This document shows, in pieces, positions 14,399 through 23,352 of a stretch of DNA of 26,150 bases. Position numbers and translations under genes: made by a program. The stretch lies in assembly GCA_964524145.1 (NCBI GenBank), contig CAZGCA010000089.1, positions 1 through 26,150 on the forward strand. Reading direction: 5' to 3'. A model generated the notes under the pieces. That model did not search any database. It saw nothing but the letters and a program-made list of their open reading frames with translations, and had not been told where the DNA came from. The stretch is from CAZGCA01 sp964524145. Lineage in GTDB: Bacteria > Hydrogenedentota > CAZGCA01. The stretch's first letter is position 1, and each line of letters opens with the position of its first letter.

Positions 14399-16777
14399 CT
14401 ATCTCGGTGGTGCAAGCTCTTTCAGTCTCTGTTCGGCTTCGGTAGCGTAGATGGTTTCCGGATAATCCCGGATCACTTCCCGGTATCGCTCCCGGGCATC
14501 GACGAGCTTGCCGTCGAGCCGAAGAGCGTCACCGGCCCGGAGAAACGACGCCGGCGAGAGATCGGGATGCTGAAACGTTATTCCCACGCGCAGAAACGCC
14601 TCACACGCATCCTGGTATTTTTTCGCGTTCATGTGGACGTTGCCTATCTCGAAGAGCGCCCGGGCGGCTATCTCGCCCTCGTCGTTCTTGACGGCCATCT
14701 CGAAACTCTGCAGCGCTCCCGGTTCGTCGGCCTCTTCCTTCTGACACAACCCCGTCCCATAATGCGACTCGGCTGTTGAGAAGCCGTTCGGGAAGCTCTT
14801 GAGAAGCGACTGAAACCCTTCGCGCGCAGCTTTGTAGTCCTTGAGCTTGAGGTGGCACTGGGCACTCTTCAAGCCGACCAGCTCTCTATCGCGGGGTGTG
14901 GCGTTCTCGGTCTTGAACGCGGAAGAGGCTTTCAACGAGTCCTTGTACCGTCCGGTCGCGTAGAGGTGGCTCCCAAGCCAAACAAGTGTCTCTGACGGGA
15001 GTTCGAGATTGGGATCGACGTCGAGCAGCTTGATGAACGTCGTCGCGGCCTTATCGTCCTTCTCCGCCTGATGGTATGCATAGGCGAGTTCCTGAAGCGC
15101 GTCACGGTAGTAGTCGCTCTCCCGATGCTCCGCCACTACCTGCTCGTAACGTTCTATTGCGCCGGCGTAATTACCCTTCTCGCGAAGTACCTTGGCGATC
15201 CGGTACGTCGCTTCGGCAGCGTGTCCGCTACGGGGATACTTCTCGAGCAGCCTCGAGAACGTCTCGAGCATCTCGTCGTGCTTGTCGGCGCTGGACAGTG
15301 CCAACCCGAGCCGGTAGAGCGTTCGCTCGCGCATCGAGTCGCCTACCTCGCCCTCCAGGATTTTGCGCAGCCTGGCGATGGCGAGATCGTATTCCTCGGC
15401 CAGAAGAACCGTCTCGGCCGCGTTGAACCTTGCACCCGGCGCCAACGCATCTTTCGGATACTTCTCGGCGAACAGGTCGAACGCCTCGGCAGCTTCTTTG
15501 AACTTGTCAAGCGCAACGAGCGCTCGTGCCCGGTGGTAGAGGGCCTCGTCAGCAAACTCGTTCGCCGGGTATGTCTCGAGCAGCGCCTCGAACTGTGCAA
15601 GAGCCTCCTCGTATCGGCCCAGACCGTAGAGGCTCAAGCCGAGGACGAACCGGACCTCGCCGCACAGATCGGCTTTCTCGCACGAGTCCACGAGACGCTC
15701 GGCCCGCTTGGCCGCATCGCCGTTGTCGCCCAGAAAGTGCGCCGACCAGCACGCCTTGTAGGCGGCTTTCAGAGCGAAGTCGTTCTCGGGAAACTTCGCC
15801 GTGACGTTGTCGAACACCTCGAGCGCTTCCTTGTTTTGGCCGAGCGATTGAAGGGCGTTCCCCTTCAGATACGCCGCGCCGGCCAGCCATCGTGTGTCGG
15901 GATACTTCGCGACAACCGCGTCGGCCTGCTTGATGGCGTCATCGTATTTCTTTGCGTTGTGCAACGACCACGCCATACTGTAGGCGGCATCCTCGGCCCG
16001 CCGGCTCTTGGGAAAGTTGTCCATAATGTACTGGTACGCCTCGGCGGCCATCTCGTGCCATCCGAGCTCGTCATAGGTTTCGGCGGCACGATACTGGCTC
16101 TCGATACGCAGCTCGTTGACGGCGGCGCTTCGGCCGACCGCCGCGAACTGTTCGGCGGCCTCTTCGAGTTTCTTCTCCCGAAGGTAGACGTGAGCGAGGT
16201 TGTACCTGGCGGAAACGGTCAGGTCTCCCTGCGGCGATTCGTCAATGATTCTGCGGAAGGATGCGACGGACTTGGCAACCTCCCCCTCTTCGAAATATGC
16301 CTTGCCGATATAGTACAGGGTGGTGTCCAGCAACTCCCTGTCGAGTTGCTCCTCGGCAAGGCCTCCGAGCATGGATGTTGCCTCCTCGAGCTTCTTCTGA
16401 CGGTAATAGACTTCGCCCAGCCGGAACCTGGCGTGGTTGTGCTTGACACCGCTGGGGAACTTTTCTATGAGAGTGGCGTAGCTTTGTTCGGCCTTGTCAT
16501 ATTGTTCGAGCGAGTAGTAGCACTCGGCTTTTCGGTAAAAAGCGAGTTCGAGCGTTTCGGCGTCGGGACACAACTCGATAAACTTCTCGTACTCCTTCGC
16601 TGCCATCTCGTGCAGGTCGCGTATGTAGAGGCCGTTGGCGAACGCAAACTGTTCGCCACACTCGTCCGCGCCGGCAGGGGTACACAGGGCCAGCAGAACG
16701 GCCCACGTCAGGAACGCACATGACACTTTTCGGACTGACACGACACTGCCGGCGATTCTCATCTCAGCTAGCCTCAT
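14399..16777 (-). CDS. Exported tetratricopeptide-repeat protein
   Basis: A long solenoid of TPR units predicted in the periplasm or at the outer membrane. The N-terminus has a signal peptide (VSVRKVSCAFLTWAVLLALC, cleavage near AGADE). Behind it, repeat units of about 34-37 residues run almost to the end, seen as recurring A/G-x-A-x-Y and F/Y-P patterns: YEKFIELCPDAETLELAFYRKAE, YATLIEKFPSG, FRRIIDESPQGDLTVSARYNLA, FDNVTAKFPENDFALKAAY and so on. The BamD/YbgF-like unit (a-helix, FPxS, helix) is the closest type. It may scaffold the ExbB/ExbD system or the envelope assembly machinery. It lies 18 bases after exbD and overlaps no gene; the ATG at 16777 is used, with 16762 as an alternative. Exact repeat number was not computed. 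Confidence 0.85.
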   Translation of the reverse strand: MRLAEMRIAGSVVSVRKVSCAFLTWAVLLALCTPAGADECGEQFAFANGLYIRDLHEMAAKEYEKFIELCPDAETLELAFYRKAECYYSLEQYDKAEQSYATLIEKFPSGVKHNHARFRLGEVYYRQKKLEEATSMLGGLAEEQLDRELLDTTLYYIGKAYFEEGEVAKSVASFRRIIDESPQGDLTVSARYNLAHVYLREKKLEEAAEQFAAVGRSAAVNELRIESQYRAAETYDELGWHEMAAEAYQYIMDNFPKSRRAEDAAYSMAWSLHNAKKYDDAIKQADAVVAKYPDTRWLAGAAYLKGNALQSLGQNKEALEVFDNVTAKFPENDFALKAAYKACWSAHFLGDNGDAAKRAERLVDSCEKADLCGEVRFVLGLSLYGLGRYEEALAQFEALLETYPANEFADEALYHRARALVALDKFKEAAEAFDLFAEKYPKDALAPGARFNAAETVLLAEEYDLAIARLRKILEGEVGDSMRERTLYRLGLALSSADKHDEMLETFSRLLEKYPRSGHAAEATYRIAKVLREKGNYAGAIERYEQVVAEHRESDYYRDALQELAYAYHQAEKDDKAATTFIKLLDVDPNLELPSETLVWLGSHLYATGRYKDSLKASSAFKTENATPRDRELVGLKSAQCHLKLKDYKAAREGFQSLLKSFPNGFSTAESHYGTGLCQKEEADEPGALQSFEMAVKNDEGEIAARALFEIGNVHMNAKKYQDACEAFLRVGITFQHPDLSPASFLRAGDALRLDGKLVDARERYREVIRDYPETIYATEAEQRLKELAPPR

Positions 16778-16795
16778 CCTATTGGGACGTTGGGC

Positions 16796-17230
16796 CTAAC
16801 TCCCGCCCTCTTGCTCGGGCTCCTCTGTCAGAGTGGCAAATGATACGTTCCATATATCGGCCTTTGCGCACGCGTTGAGAACCTGGACCGTACGACCGAA
16901 CTGTGTTTCCTGGTCGCCGCGTATGATGACCGGCTGGCCTTTGAAGGTCTCGCCAATCCGTTCCAGCAGCCGTTCGAGCCCGCCCAGCTCGTATTCGCGC
17001 TGATTGACGAGTATCGATCCGTCCTTGCGCACATTGATGATGATCTCGCTGGCCGTTCTCTCTTGCGGTTGCGACTCGCTTGCCGTCGGCACCGTTATGC
17101 CGAGCTCGGTCTCGAGCTGGTAGTATATCGATGTCGACATGAAGAAGATGAGAAGGAGAAACACAACGTCAAGCATCGGCGTGATGGGAAGGGGCTCGTC
17201 TTCCTGGCGCAACCGTGACCTGAAGTTCAT
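16796..17230 (-). CDS. exbD: ExbD/TolR-family biopolymer transport protein
   Basis: One-helix membrane protein that, with ExbB, forms a proton channel energising periplasmic work. LPITPMLDVVFLLLIFFM (14-31) carries the essential proton-accepting Asp21, equivalent to Asp25 of E. coli ExbD. The rest is the periplasmic domain: IIINVRKDGSILVNQREYEL, then GQPVIIRGDQETQFGRTVQVLNAC, normal for the family. The ATG overlaps the exbB stop as ATGA, so the two are translationally coupled. Its length of 144 residues is usual. The E-rich tail (TEEPEQEGGS) is unremarkable. ExbD versus TolR cannot be fully separated by sequence alone. Confidence 0.92.
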   Translation of the reverse strand: MNFRSRLRQEDEPLPITPMLDVVFLLLIFFMSTSIYYQLETELGITVPTASESQPQERTASEIIINVRKDGSILVNQREYELGGLERLLERIGETFKGQPVIIRGDQETQFGRTVQVLNACAKADIWNVSFATLTEEPEQEGGS

Positions 17231-17961
17231 GGCTTTCCTTTCGCGGCCGCAATCGGCTCGATGAATTGGGAGCTGACACCTTCGAGGGCCGCGGCTATCT
17301 TGTTTACCCTACCCCTGAAGAAGAAGTAGAAGCCCATCACCGGTATGGCTATGACCAGGCCGGCCGCCGTCGTCACCAGCGCCTGCGATATGCCTCCGGC
17401 CAGGACAATCGGCTTGACCGAGCCCGAGGCGAACGCGATCCCGTTGAACGCCTGGATCATTCCGAGCACGGTGCCCAGTATTCCCAACAGAGGCGCGATG
17501 GTGGCGACATTCCATAGATAGCTGACACGCTGGCTCAGGCCGGCGGTCAACCGAGCACCTTCGCTCTGCATCGCTTCGATGACGACAAACCGGTCTTTGC
17601 CCGCTGCCTGCAACCCTGCTCTCAGTATCTTGGCGAGCAGTTCCTCGCGTTCCTGGCAGAGCTGCCAACACGCCCTGACGTCCCCACCCTCGATGAGCGA
17701 CTTGGCTCTGAGCACGAGCGTTTGCGGCATTTCACGCGTCGGGCGCAGGGTGAGGAAGAACGTTATGATCAGTGCCATGGCAAAGATCGAGAGCACCCCC
17801 AATATGACCATTATCACGCCGCCGCTCCGGATGATCTGCCACCAAGTCATACCCGATTCGGACGGCATCTCCAGCTCCTGCGCATGTGCCAGCACGCAGA
17901 CCGCGGACACCATCAACAACCCCACAAAAACCCTCTTCATCAATGGCCGGTTTGAATCCAT
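17227..17961 (-). CDS. exbB: ExbB/TolQ/MotA-family proton channel protein with signal peptide
   Basis: The ATG at 17961 is chosen because AGGAAGGAG lies seven to eight bases upstream; the longer frame to 18003 has no such site. The chain begins with a cleavable-looking signal (MKRVFVGLLMVSAVCVLAHAQ) before the first true membrane helix (GGVIMVILGVLSIFAMALIITFF, about 47-69), a feature of long ExbB proteins. Two further helices are clear: VATIAPLLGILGTVLGMIQAF, the most conserved part of the family with the GTVxGM core, and ALVTTAAGLVIAIPVMGFYFFF with its Thr pair. Together with the next gene it forms a proton-motive-force module. It follows gspD by 38 bases in the same run. Confidence 0.93.
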   Translation of the reverse strand: MDSNRPLMKRVFVGLLMVSAVCVLAHAQELEMPSESGMTWWQIIRSGGVIMVILGVLSIFAMALIITFFLTLRPTREMPQTLVLRAKSLIEGGDVRACWQLCQEREELLAKILRAGLQAAGKDRFVVIEAMQSEGARLTAGLSQRVSYLWNVATIAPLLGILGTVLGMIQAFNGIAFASGSVKPIVLAGGISQALVTTAAGLVIAIPVMGFYFFFRGRVNKIAAALEGVSSQFIEPIAAAKGKP

Positions 17962-17999
17962 AACATCGCTCCTTCCTGCAACTGTCTGAACCGCAGAGA

Positions 18000-20207
18000 T
18001 CACTCTTGGTCTACCGCAGGCAGCGGCACAGCCGCTATCCCGAACAGCACATCCATAAGCTCCGTTCTGCGCCGCAGCTCGCCGCCCTCAACAAAGCCTA
18101 GCCCCTTGCGTTGCTCTTTGTCAATCTCTTTCTTGATTTTGTCGCCGTATTCCTGGGCAGCCCGGGCTCTCGCCGGTGAGGGCATCTCGACAATCGCCGG
18201 CGTGATGAATATCACGAGTTCCTTCCGGTCGAGATCCTCTTTCGTGTTGCGGAATGCCGCTCCGAGGATCGGTATGCTGCTCAAGAAAGGCATACGGTCG
18301 GCACTCTCGGTCCTGCCATGCGACCGGAGCCCGCCAATGACGATGGTTTCTCCATCGTAGGCCTGGATGATGGTGTCCGCCTTGGTCTTTGTGACGACGG
18401 GCACGTCAATTGGTTCAGCCTGCCCCGAAGAGATCGTCACCCGTTTTGCGGTACTGTCCTCGACGGCCAGCGCCAACTCAATGTTTCCGTCGTCGCTTAT
18501 CGTCGGAGTGACCTCAAGTATCACTCCGACAGGCTTGAACATAACGTTCTGTGCAACCCAGCCCCCGGTTTGTGCGTAACGCCCCAGAGCGCCACCGCTG
18601 ACGTAAGGTTCCTCGGTGGAAACCTCAAATCGCGCATCCTCAGCGTCCATCACGGTCACGTCGGGCTCCGAGAGGATCTCCGTGCTGCTGTCCGATAGCA
18701 AGTAGTTTATCACTGCCGAGAAGTCGTCGCCTGTCGCTCCGGTCACCGGCATGCCGGCGGCAGGTGTCTCCGCCACCTGCGGGATACCCATGATCGCCTG
18801 CTGGCCGCTTCCCGGGCTGGGTGCCGTGAACGGGTTTAACACCTCGCTGCCTCGCTGAAAGACGATCTGTCTACCGGCGCCAACCTCGGCGAAAAGCTTC
18901 CAGTCGATGCCAAGCTCTTTCATCACCTTGGTGCTTACACTTAATATGTGTGCCTTGAGCCGCACCTGCTTCGTTCTCTTGTCCCAAATCTCGATAAGCT
19001 TCTCAGCCTTGAGGATGTTCGCCGGTATCGACGAGAGCGATATCTGCTTGGTTCGTTCGTCTACCTCGATGACGCAGGACTCTTCCGGCATCAACCGGGC
19101 CAGCCGGTCCGATATATCGGCCGGGTCGGCGAAGTTAACCGTGAAGCTCCGGGTAACCTGTTCCTTGTCGATGCTCTCGATGAAGTCGGCGATCCGCTTC
19201 TGCCGTTCGACAGTGTCAGTGACCATCAGCGAGTTGCTGCGCAGGTCGGGCTGAGCTATACCACGCTCGGACAGCAACAGTTCGACGTCGTCGAGGACGT
19301 CCTCGGGGCCGATATGCTGCAGTTGGAACAGCTGGGGTTCCAACTCCACGTCGAGCGATGCAAGGGTTTCCTCCATGTACTTCAGGTTGTCCGCGGTATC
19401 CATGATGATAAGGCTGCTTGTTCTCGGGTCCGTTATCATCATCCCGTCGGGAGACTGGAGTTGTGTGAGGACGCTCTGCATGTCGACGAGGTCCGCATAG
19501 TGGACCTTGATCTCCTTTTTCTCGAGGTGTCCATACTTCCGCTTGAAGTACTCGTCGATAGTCATCACCAGGAGGATGTTGGTCTCTTGGTCGTACTCGT
19601 AATACAGACCATACTCGCGCAATATCTTAAGGGCGTCGGCGACACGGATCTGGTTCAGCCATGCAGTGATCGTCGCATTGGCATCGGTAGTTTTGACCAC
19701 GGTCCACTGCGTGGTCAGCGCGATGATCTCGAGAAACGCCGACAGTTCCATGTCCCGCTCTTCGTTCTTGAATATAGTGAGCCCCTTGTCGTCGATCTCT
19801 GACCACTCGATCTCGTTGAACTTGATCGCCTCGAACCCACCGGCACCGGCACTTCTGCCCGTACCAACCGACATCGACGCACCCGCACCGCCACCGGTGA
19901 TGGGCCCCACGCGCCCCCTTCCCGGCTGCTGCTGACGGGCTGAGGGGCGCCCTGGGGCGGACGGCTGCGTTCCCCCTCCCCGGGGAACTTGAGTGGAGCG
20001 CTCGAATCCTGTGCCGGCGGCACCGCGTTGTTGACCCCGCGACGGCGCACGAGTTTGTGTGCTCGTCCCGCGGTCGGGGCTGAACGGAGTAGCCGCGCCG
20101 TATACGGTGTCGACAGACAGGAATGCAATGAGGACCGACAACAGCAAACAACGATTGCCAGCCAAAACGATGTGCTGAACTGTCCCTACAGAAGAAGAAT
20201 CTTTCAT
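18000..20207 (-). CDS. gspD: Type II secretion secretin
   Basis: Forms the outer-membrane gated ring of a type II secretion or type IV pilus-like machine. The ATG at 20207 is preferred (AAGGAG six bases upstream). A signal-like segment (about 15-38) is followed by an unusual low-complexity stretch rich in Gly, Arg, Gln, Ser and Pro (about 40-125) before the N0-type domain (MELSAFLEIIALTTQW, 153 on). N1-N3-like repeats follow, e.g. KEIKVHYADLVDMQSVLTQL and QLQHIGPEDVLDDVELLL. The secretin domain includes SSTEILSEPDVTVMD, GVILEVTPTISDDGNIEL, and the closing DGETIVIGGLRS and PFLSSIPILGAAFRNTKED to VIFITPAIVEM. Length about 735 residues is large but usual. Neighbouring GspC-, M-, L-, K-like genes support T2SS. 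Pilotin not identified. Confidence 0.95.
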   Translation of the reverse strand: MKDSSSVGTVQHIVLAGNRCLLLSVLIAFLSVDTVYGAATPFSPDRGTSTQTRAPSRGQQRGAAGTGFERSTQVPRGGGTQPSAPGRPSARQQQPGRGRVGPITGGGAGASMSVGTGRSAGAGGFEAIKFNEIEWSEIDDKGLTIFKNEERDMELSAFLEIIALTTQWTVVKTTDANATITAWLNQIRVADALKILREYGLYYEYDQETNILLVMTIDEYFKRKYGHLEKKEIKVHYADLVDMQSVLTQLQSPDGMMITDPRTSSLIIMDTADNLKYMEETLASLDVELEPQLFQLQHIGPEDVLDDVELLLSERGIAQPDLRSNSLMVTDTVERQKRIADFIESIDKEQVTRSFTVNFADPADISDRLARLMPEESCVIEVDERTKQISLSSIPANILKAEKLIEIWDKRTKQVRLKAHILSVSTKVMKELGIDWKLFAEVGAGRQIVFQRGSEVLNPFTAPSPGSGQQAIMGIPQVAETPAAGMPVTGATGDDFSAVINYLLSDSSTEILSEPDVTVMDAEDARFEVSTEEPYVSGGALGRYAQTGGWVAQNVMFKPVGVILEVTPTISDDGNIELALAVEDSTAKRVTISSGQAEPIDVPVVTKTKADTIIQAYDGETIVIGGLRSHGRTESADRMPFLSSIPILGAAFRNTKEDLDRKELVIFITPAIVEMPSPARARAAQEYGDKIKKEIDKEQRKGLGFVEGGELRRRTELMDVLFGIAAVPLPAVDQE

Positions 20208-20268
20208 CGTGGCTCCTTGAGGCTCATATCTTCGCCAAGCAGTCTTAGGCAGTCTCATCAGAAGAATC

Positions 20269-20769
20269 TCACCATTTCAGTTCAACCGTCCGACCGTCCC
20301 TTTCGAGTACGACACCGGTGGAAGTGAATTCCTTGATGGTCAAATTACGAAGCTTATCGCCCTTCTTGTATCGCTGCGTTCCACTCTTGGGATCGCGGAT
20401 GATAACCTCGACGTCCGAACCGACCTGGCCTATGACGGTAGCGACCGTGAGGCCCTGTATCTCCTTGCTCAGGTCAGGCGGTTTTGGAGGGGCCGGTGGT
20501 GGTGGCTTGATCAGGGGACCCCACACTCCACGAGCGCCGGAAACGCGGGCCTGTATACCCTCGTAGTCCAGTTCCTCCGGTTTCGGGAGCTCCTCCAGTT
20601 CTTCCGGCTCCGTTTCAAGCAGTGCAAGCATCTCCCCGCGTGCCTCGACGTAGGGGTCGTGCGTAATTACATACACCCAGCCGAGCAGCAACACAGCCAG
20701 AAGAACCGTGAGAACAGTTGCGACTTTGCGCAATGCGTTCAACTGCTTAACCCGTTGTCTGTGCGCCAT
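20269..20769 (-). CDS. gspC: GspC/PilP-like inner-membrane connector
   Basis: Links the inner-membrane platform to the secretin. The start at 20769 (MAHRQRVK) is chosen over an upstream one at 20799; it overlaps the GspM gene end by 23 bases. One transmembrane helix (VATVLTVLLAVLLLGWVYVI, about 16-35), a Glu/Pro-rich linker including PPPPAPPKPP, then the HR-type beta domain: GLTVATVIGQVGSDVEVIIRD and YKKGDKLRNLTIKEF, ending LERDGRTVELKW, the usual form of the domain that binds GspD N0. 166 residues; no PDZ or coiled coil follows. Position next to gspD matches the role. GspC and PilP share this domain, so the system type is not decided by this gene. Confidence 0.78.
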   Translation of the reverse strand: MAHRQRVKQLNALRKVATVLTVLLAVLLLGWVYVITHDPYVEARGEMLALLETEPEELEELPKPEELDYEGIQARVSGARGVWGPLIKPPPPAPPKPPDLSKEIQGLTVATVIGQVGSDVEVIIRDPKSGTQRYKKGDKLRNLTIKEFTSTGVVLERDGRTVELKW

Positions 20770-21865
20770 CTTTCCCCGGTCCTTCCTCACAGAGCACAAC
20801 GTCGTCCACCACTACAGTCTGACCTCCTGCACGAAATGTAACGACAATTACACGCGCCTTCCTCTCCGGATCACCCTGCTTGCCGGAGGTGGTAAATCTC
20901 ACAATATACGGCTTGAATTCTCGAGAAGTCAGCTTCTTCAGAGCGTCGTCGTAGTATCGATTCTCGCGCTCGTCGTAAACACCGAACGACATTGGCGAGC
21001 CCGAAAGTGCAGCCGTCGACAGTACAAGTCTGTACCTGGTGGCTGGTTTCAAGTCGACTGTCTGCCACACCGCCGATCCCTTCGTATCACCCACGAGCCT
21101 CGCCGCTGCGTAGCCTTCCGCGACGGGATGGTTCACCCTCTCGGTCTTCACGCGGTACATCTGCCAGCCGTCGGGCGGTATACTGCCCCAGCCAGCGCTC
21201 CACTCCTCGAAGTTGCCGTTCTTTAAAAGGTTCTTGGATCTCAACGCTGCAAGCACACCCGCAAAGACTGGTTTGGAAGGTTCCTCTGTGGCGTCCTCCG
21301 GCTCGGCAGTGGCGAGAGACTGTTCGACGCCGGTTGCGACAAGAGCACGACTTATCTTCAACTGGCCGGTCAGCGTTGAGCCGCTTCCCTTGCGGTTGAT
21401 GGTCATGGTCTCGACTTTGAGCAACTGCGGCGATTGCTGCAACTGTTCGAGAAAGCTGGCGAATCCGGCGATGGTGCCCTCGACATCGGTGTCGACTTCG
21501 TATCGTTTAAAGAAGGGAAACGCCTCGGTCACGCCTTCCTTGATGGCCGGCGTGCTCATACGAGTCTTCGCGGCCAGGCGATCTATCTCCTCCTGCAGTC
21601 TGTTACGCACGGCTTCGTCCGAACTCTCGGCGGACATCATCTCTTCATAGAGCCCGTACTCGATATCAACACTTTCGCCCATTGCCAGCATGTCGGTGTA
21701 GAGATGGAGAGTTGATTGTTTCTCCTGGATATCGGAGTCAAGTTGTGCCCAGCGCTGCATGAGCGGCTTTGCCACGACGGTGCTGCCCAGCCAGAGCACA
21801 AGCATCAAGCCTGTCGAGATCGCGAGAATACGTTCGCGGCGCGATACTTTATTCAGCAGAGCCAT
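20747..21865 (-). CDS. gspM: GspM/PilO-like protein fused to a CBM4/9-like domain
   Basis: The first part fits the inner-membrane assembly subunit that pairs with GspL: one helix (ILAISTGLMLVLWLGSTVVA, 13-32), a coiled-coil-like segment (about 40-105), then a ferredoxin-like PilO/GspM fold (FFKRYEVDTDVEGTIAGFASFLEQLQQ through LLKVETMTINRKG). The second part, about 212-361, is a separate beta-sandwich: it begins NLLKNGNFEEWSAGWG and ends TVVVDDVVLCE, the usual bounds of a CBM4/9-type jelly-roll. The fusion is unusual for GspM, which is normally ~160-180 residues. The ATG at 21865 is used, inside the end of gspL; AGGAGG is about 12 bases upstream, rather far, so an ATG at 21889 is an alternative. 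The CBM would face the periplasm. Confidence 0.75.
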   Translation of the reverse strand: MALLNKVSRRERILAISTGLMLVLWLGSTVVAKPLMQRWAQLDSDIQEKQSTLHLYTDMLAMGESVDIEYGLYEEMMSAESSDEAVRNRLQEEIDRLAAKTRMSTPAIKEGVTEAFPFFKRYEVDTDVEGTIAGFASFLEQLQQSPQLLKVETMTINRKGSGSTLTGQLKISRALVATGVEQSLATAEPEDATEEPSKPVFAGVLAALRSKNLLKNGNFEEWSAGWGSIPPDGWQMYRVKTERVNHPVAEGYAAARLVGDTKGSAVWQTVDLKPATRYRLVLSTAALSGSPMSFGVYDERENRYYDDALKKLTSREFKPYIVRFTTSGKQGDPERKARVIVVTFRAGGQTVVVDDVVLCEEGPGKDGAQTTG

Positions 21866-23351
21866 CGTCTGCGAAGACCTCCTGTTCATTCTCGGCGCCG
21901 AGCGGGACGTTTATCTGGAACTCCACTACCGGCGTGCTGCGTTCAGTCGTCTTCGGCATGTCGCCCGCTTCCGCACGCTTGAGGTGCGGAACACCGGCCG
22001 AACGCAAAGCGTTCACATAGTCCTGGACAACGTTGCGGTCCAACGCGCGTCCTCGGATGCTCGCTCGCTTCTCTCGCTCGAAACGTATGTCGGTCAGAAC
22101 CATCTTGCCTTGCGGAACCAGCTTGTGGATATCGCCCAGAAACTCGAGGGCGGAACCTTTCCGATCCAACTGGCCTTTGACCACCTCGACACGTTTCTTC
22201 TTATTCCTGGTCTCGAGCGCCGATGGCTCGATCTCGGCGATACGTTTGTCGAGAAACTCCACGTACCGTTCCCGTTGTGCAAGTCGTTCTCTGACCAGGA
22301 GCACGGCGAGCAAGACGCAGAGAGCGGCCGTGACGCCACACCTTATTGCAAAGCGACGAAATATCACCGACGCCCGTCTCGATATCAGCTCGTCGGGCGT
22401 GAAATCGACCTGAACCACGCCGATGGCTACGGCGTTACGGGCAAGGCCCAACGCGACGGGCGGCAATGGCGCATCGGAAGCCTTCCCGGTTTGTGCTACT
22501 GGTTGAAACCTGCCGCCGTCCGTGGTGACGCTCACCCCCGTTATCTCTTCGACCGTGCCGGCGAGAACGCGGCACGAGCCGACATCGCCCGTAAGTATGA
22601 TCTGCTCGACGCGTGCGTGCCGACCGGCCTCACGAACGTACGCGTCGAGGCTGCGATGTACCTCGAGCGCAACCTCGCGCAACTCGTCGTCGTCCATTTC
22701 ACCGCCGGCCTCGCAATCGAACCGCATCTCGACACCTCTCGTGAAGACGAGTTCGGCATCTCGCGCCACGGCAACGTCGAGCCCGCCAACGCCCAGATTG
22801 ACCAGAGCGACACAACCCTCTTCCGGAACGCCGTCTCCGTGGACAATGGCGTTAAACAGTCCGAGCGTGCTTATGCCGACCGACTCGGTCTCGATCCCCG
22901 CGTCCCGCAACACGGCGATGTGGTTCTCGACGATCTCGCGTTGCACTATCGCAACCATCACTCGCGAGTATCCCTCTGGCTCCTTGGCAAGCATCACGTG
23001 TCGCGCGATTATCTCGTCGGCGGAATACGGAACGTACTCCGGCGCCTTGAGCCGCACCATCTCGGCGATCTCATCCTCGTCGCGGGACGGAAAATCAATC
23101 ACGCGCGTGGTGACGAGATGACGCGGGATGCACGTGAACAACCGGCACCTGCCGAGACCCTCCCGGGCAGCTATGCTGCGCAGCAGTTCAGCGACCGCCC
23201 CCGAACCGCCATCCTCCGGGATTGGGTCGACGGTCGACGAGAGCACGACGGTCTTTCGACCGCGCGTCCTGAGCTTTACCAGTGCGACAGCTGTCTGTCC
23301 CACAACGAGCCCCGCGCAGTCTCCTCCGGATTTCGCTACTGTAAACGCCAA
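21849..23351 (-). CDS. gspL: GspL-type protein (PilM-like plus PilN-like)
   Basis: Cytoplasmic-to-periplasmic platform protein that in T2SS recruits the GspE ATPase. Residues about 12-315 are an actin-like PilM fold: GLVVGQTAVALVKL, CRLFTCIPRHLVTTRVIDFP, EEGCVALVNLGVGGLDVAV and VEQIILTGDVGSC. VDFTPDELISRR (315-326) is the short PilN lead-in, a helix at about 335-354 (VTAALCVLLAVLLV) crosses the membrane, and a coiled-coil/ferredoxin-like periplasmic part follows. A TTG at 23351 is taken as start: one base after the gspK stop, with GGAGGGAG six bases upstream; the longer frame to 23441 overlaps gspK and was not used. The end overlaps gspM. Length 500 residues is larger than classical GspL (~400). 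Confidence 0.85.
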   Translation of the reverse strand: MAFTVAKSGGDCAGLVVGQTAVALVKLRTRGRKTVVLSSTVDPIPEDGGSGAVAELLRSIAAREGLGRCRLFTCIPRHLVTTRVIDFPSRDEDEIAEMVRLKAPEYVPYSADEIIARHVMLAKEPEGYSRVMVAIVQREIVENHIAVLRDAGIETESVGISTLGLFNAIVHGDGVPEEGCVALVNLGVGGLDVAVARDAELVFTRGVEMRFDCEAGGEMDDDELREVALEVHRSLDAYVREAGRHARVEQIILTGDVGSCRVLAGTVEEITGVSVTTDGGRFQPVAQTGKASDAPLPPVALGLARNAVAIGVVQVDFTPDELISRRASVIFRRFAIRCGVTAALCVLLAVLLVRERLAQRERYVEFLDKRIAEIEPSALETRNKKKRVEVVKGQLDRKGSALEFLGDIHKLVPQGKMVLTDIRFEREKRASIRGRALDRNVVQDYVNALRSAGVPHLKRAEAGDMPKTTERSTPVVEFQINVPLGAENEQEVFADDGSAE

Positions 23352-23352
23352 C

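Noticed and set aside
15071..16723. A 550-codon open frame on the plus strand
   Set aside because: It is antisense to the TPR gene, with the composition of a reversed Glu/Leu-rich repeat protein, no domain and no ribosome site. High-GC genes commonly leave such long antisense frames.
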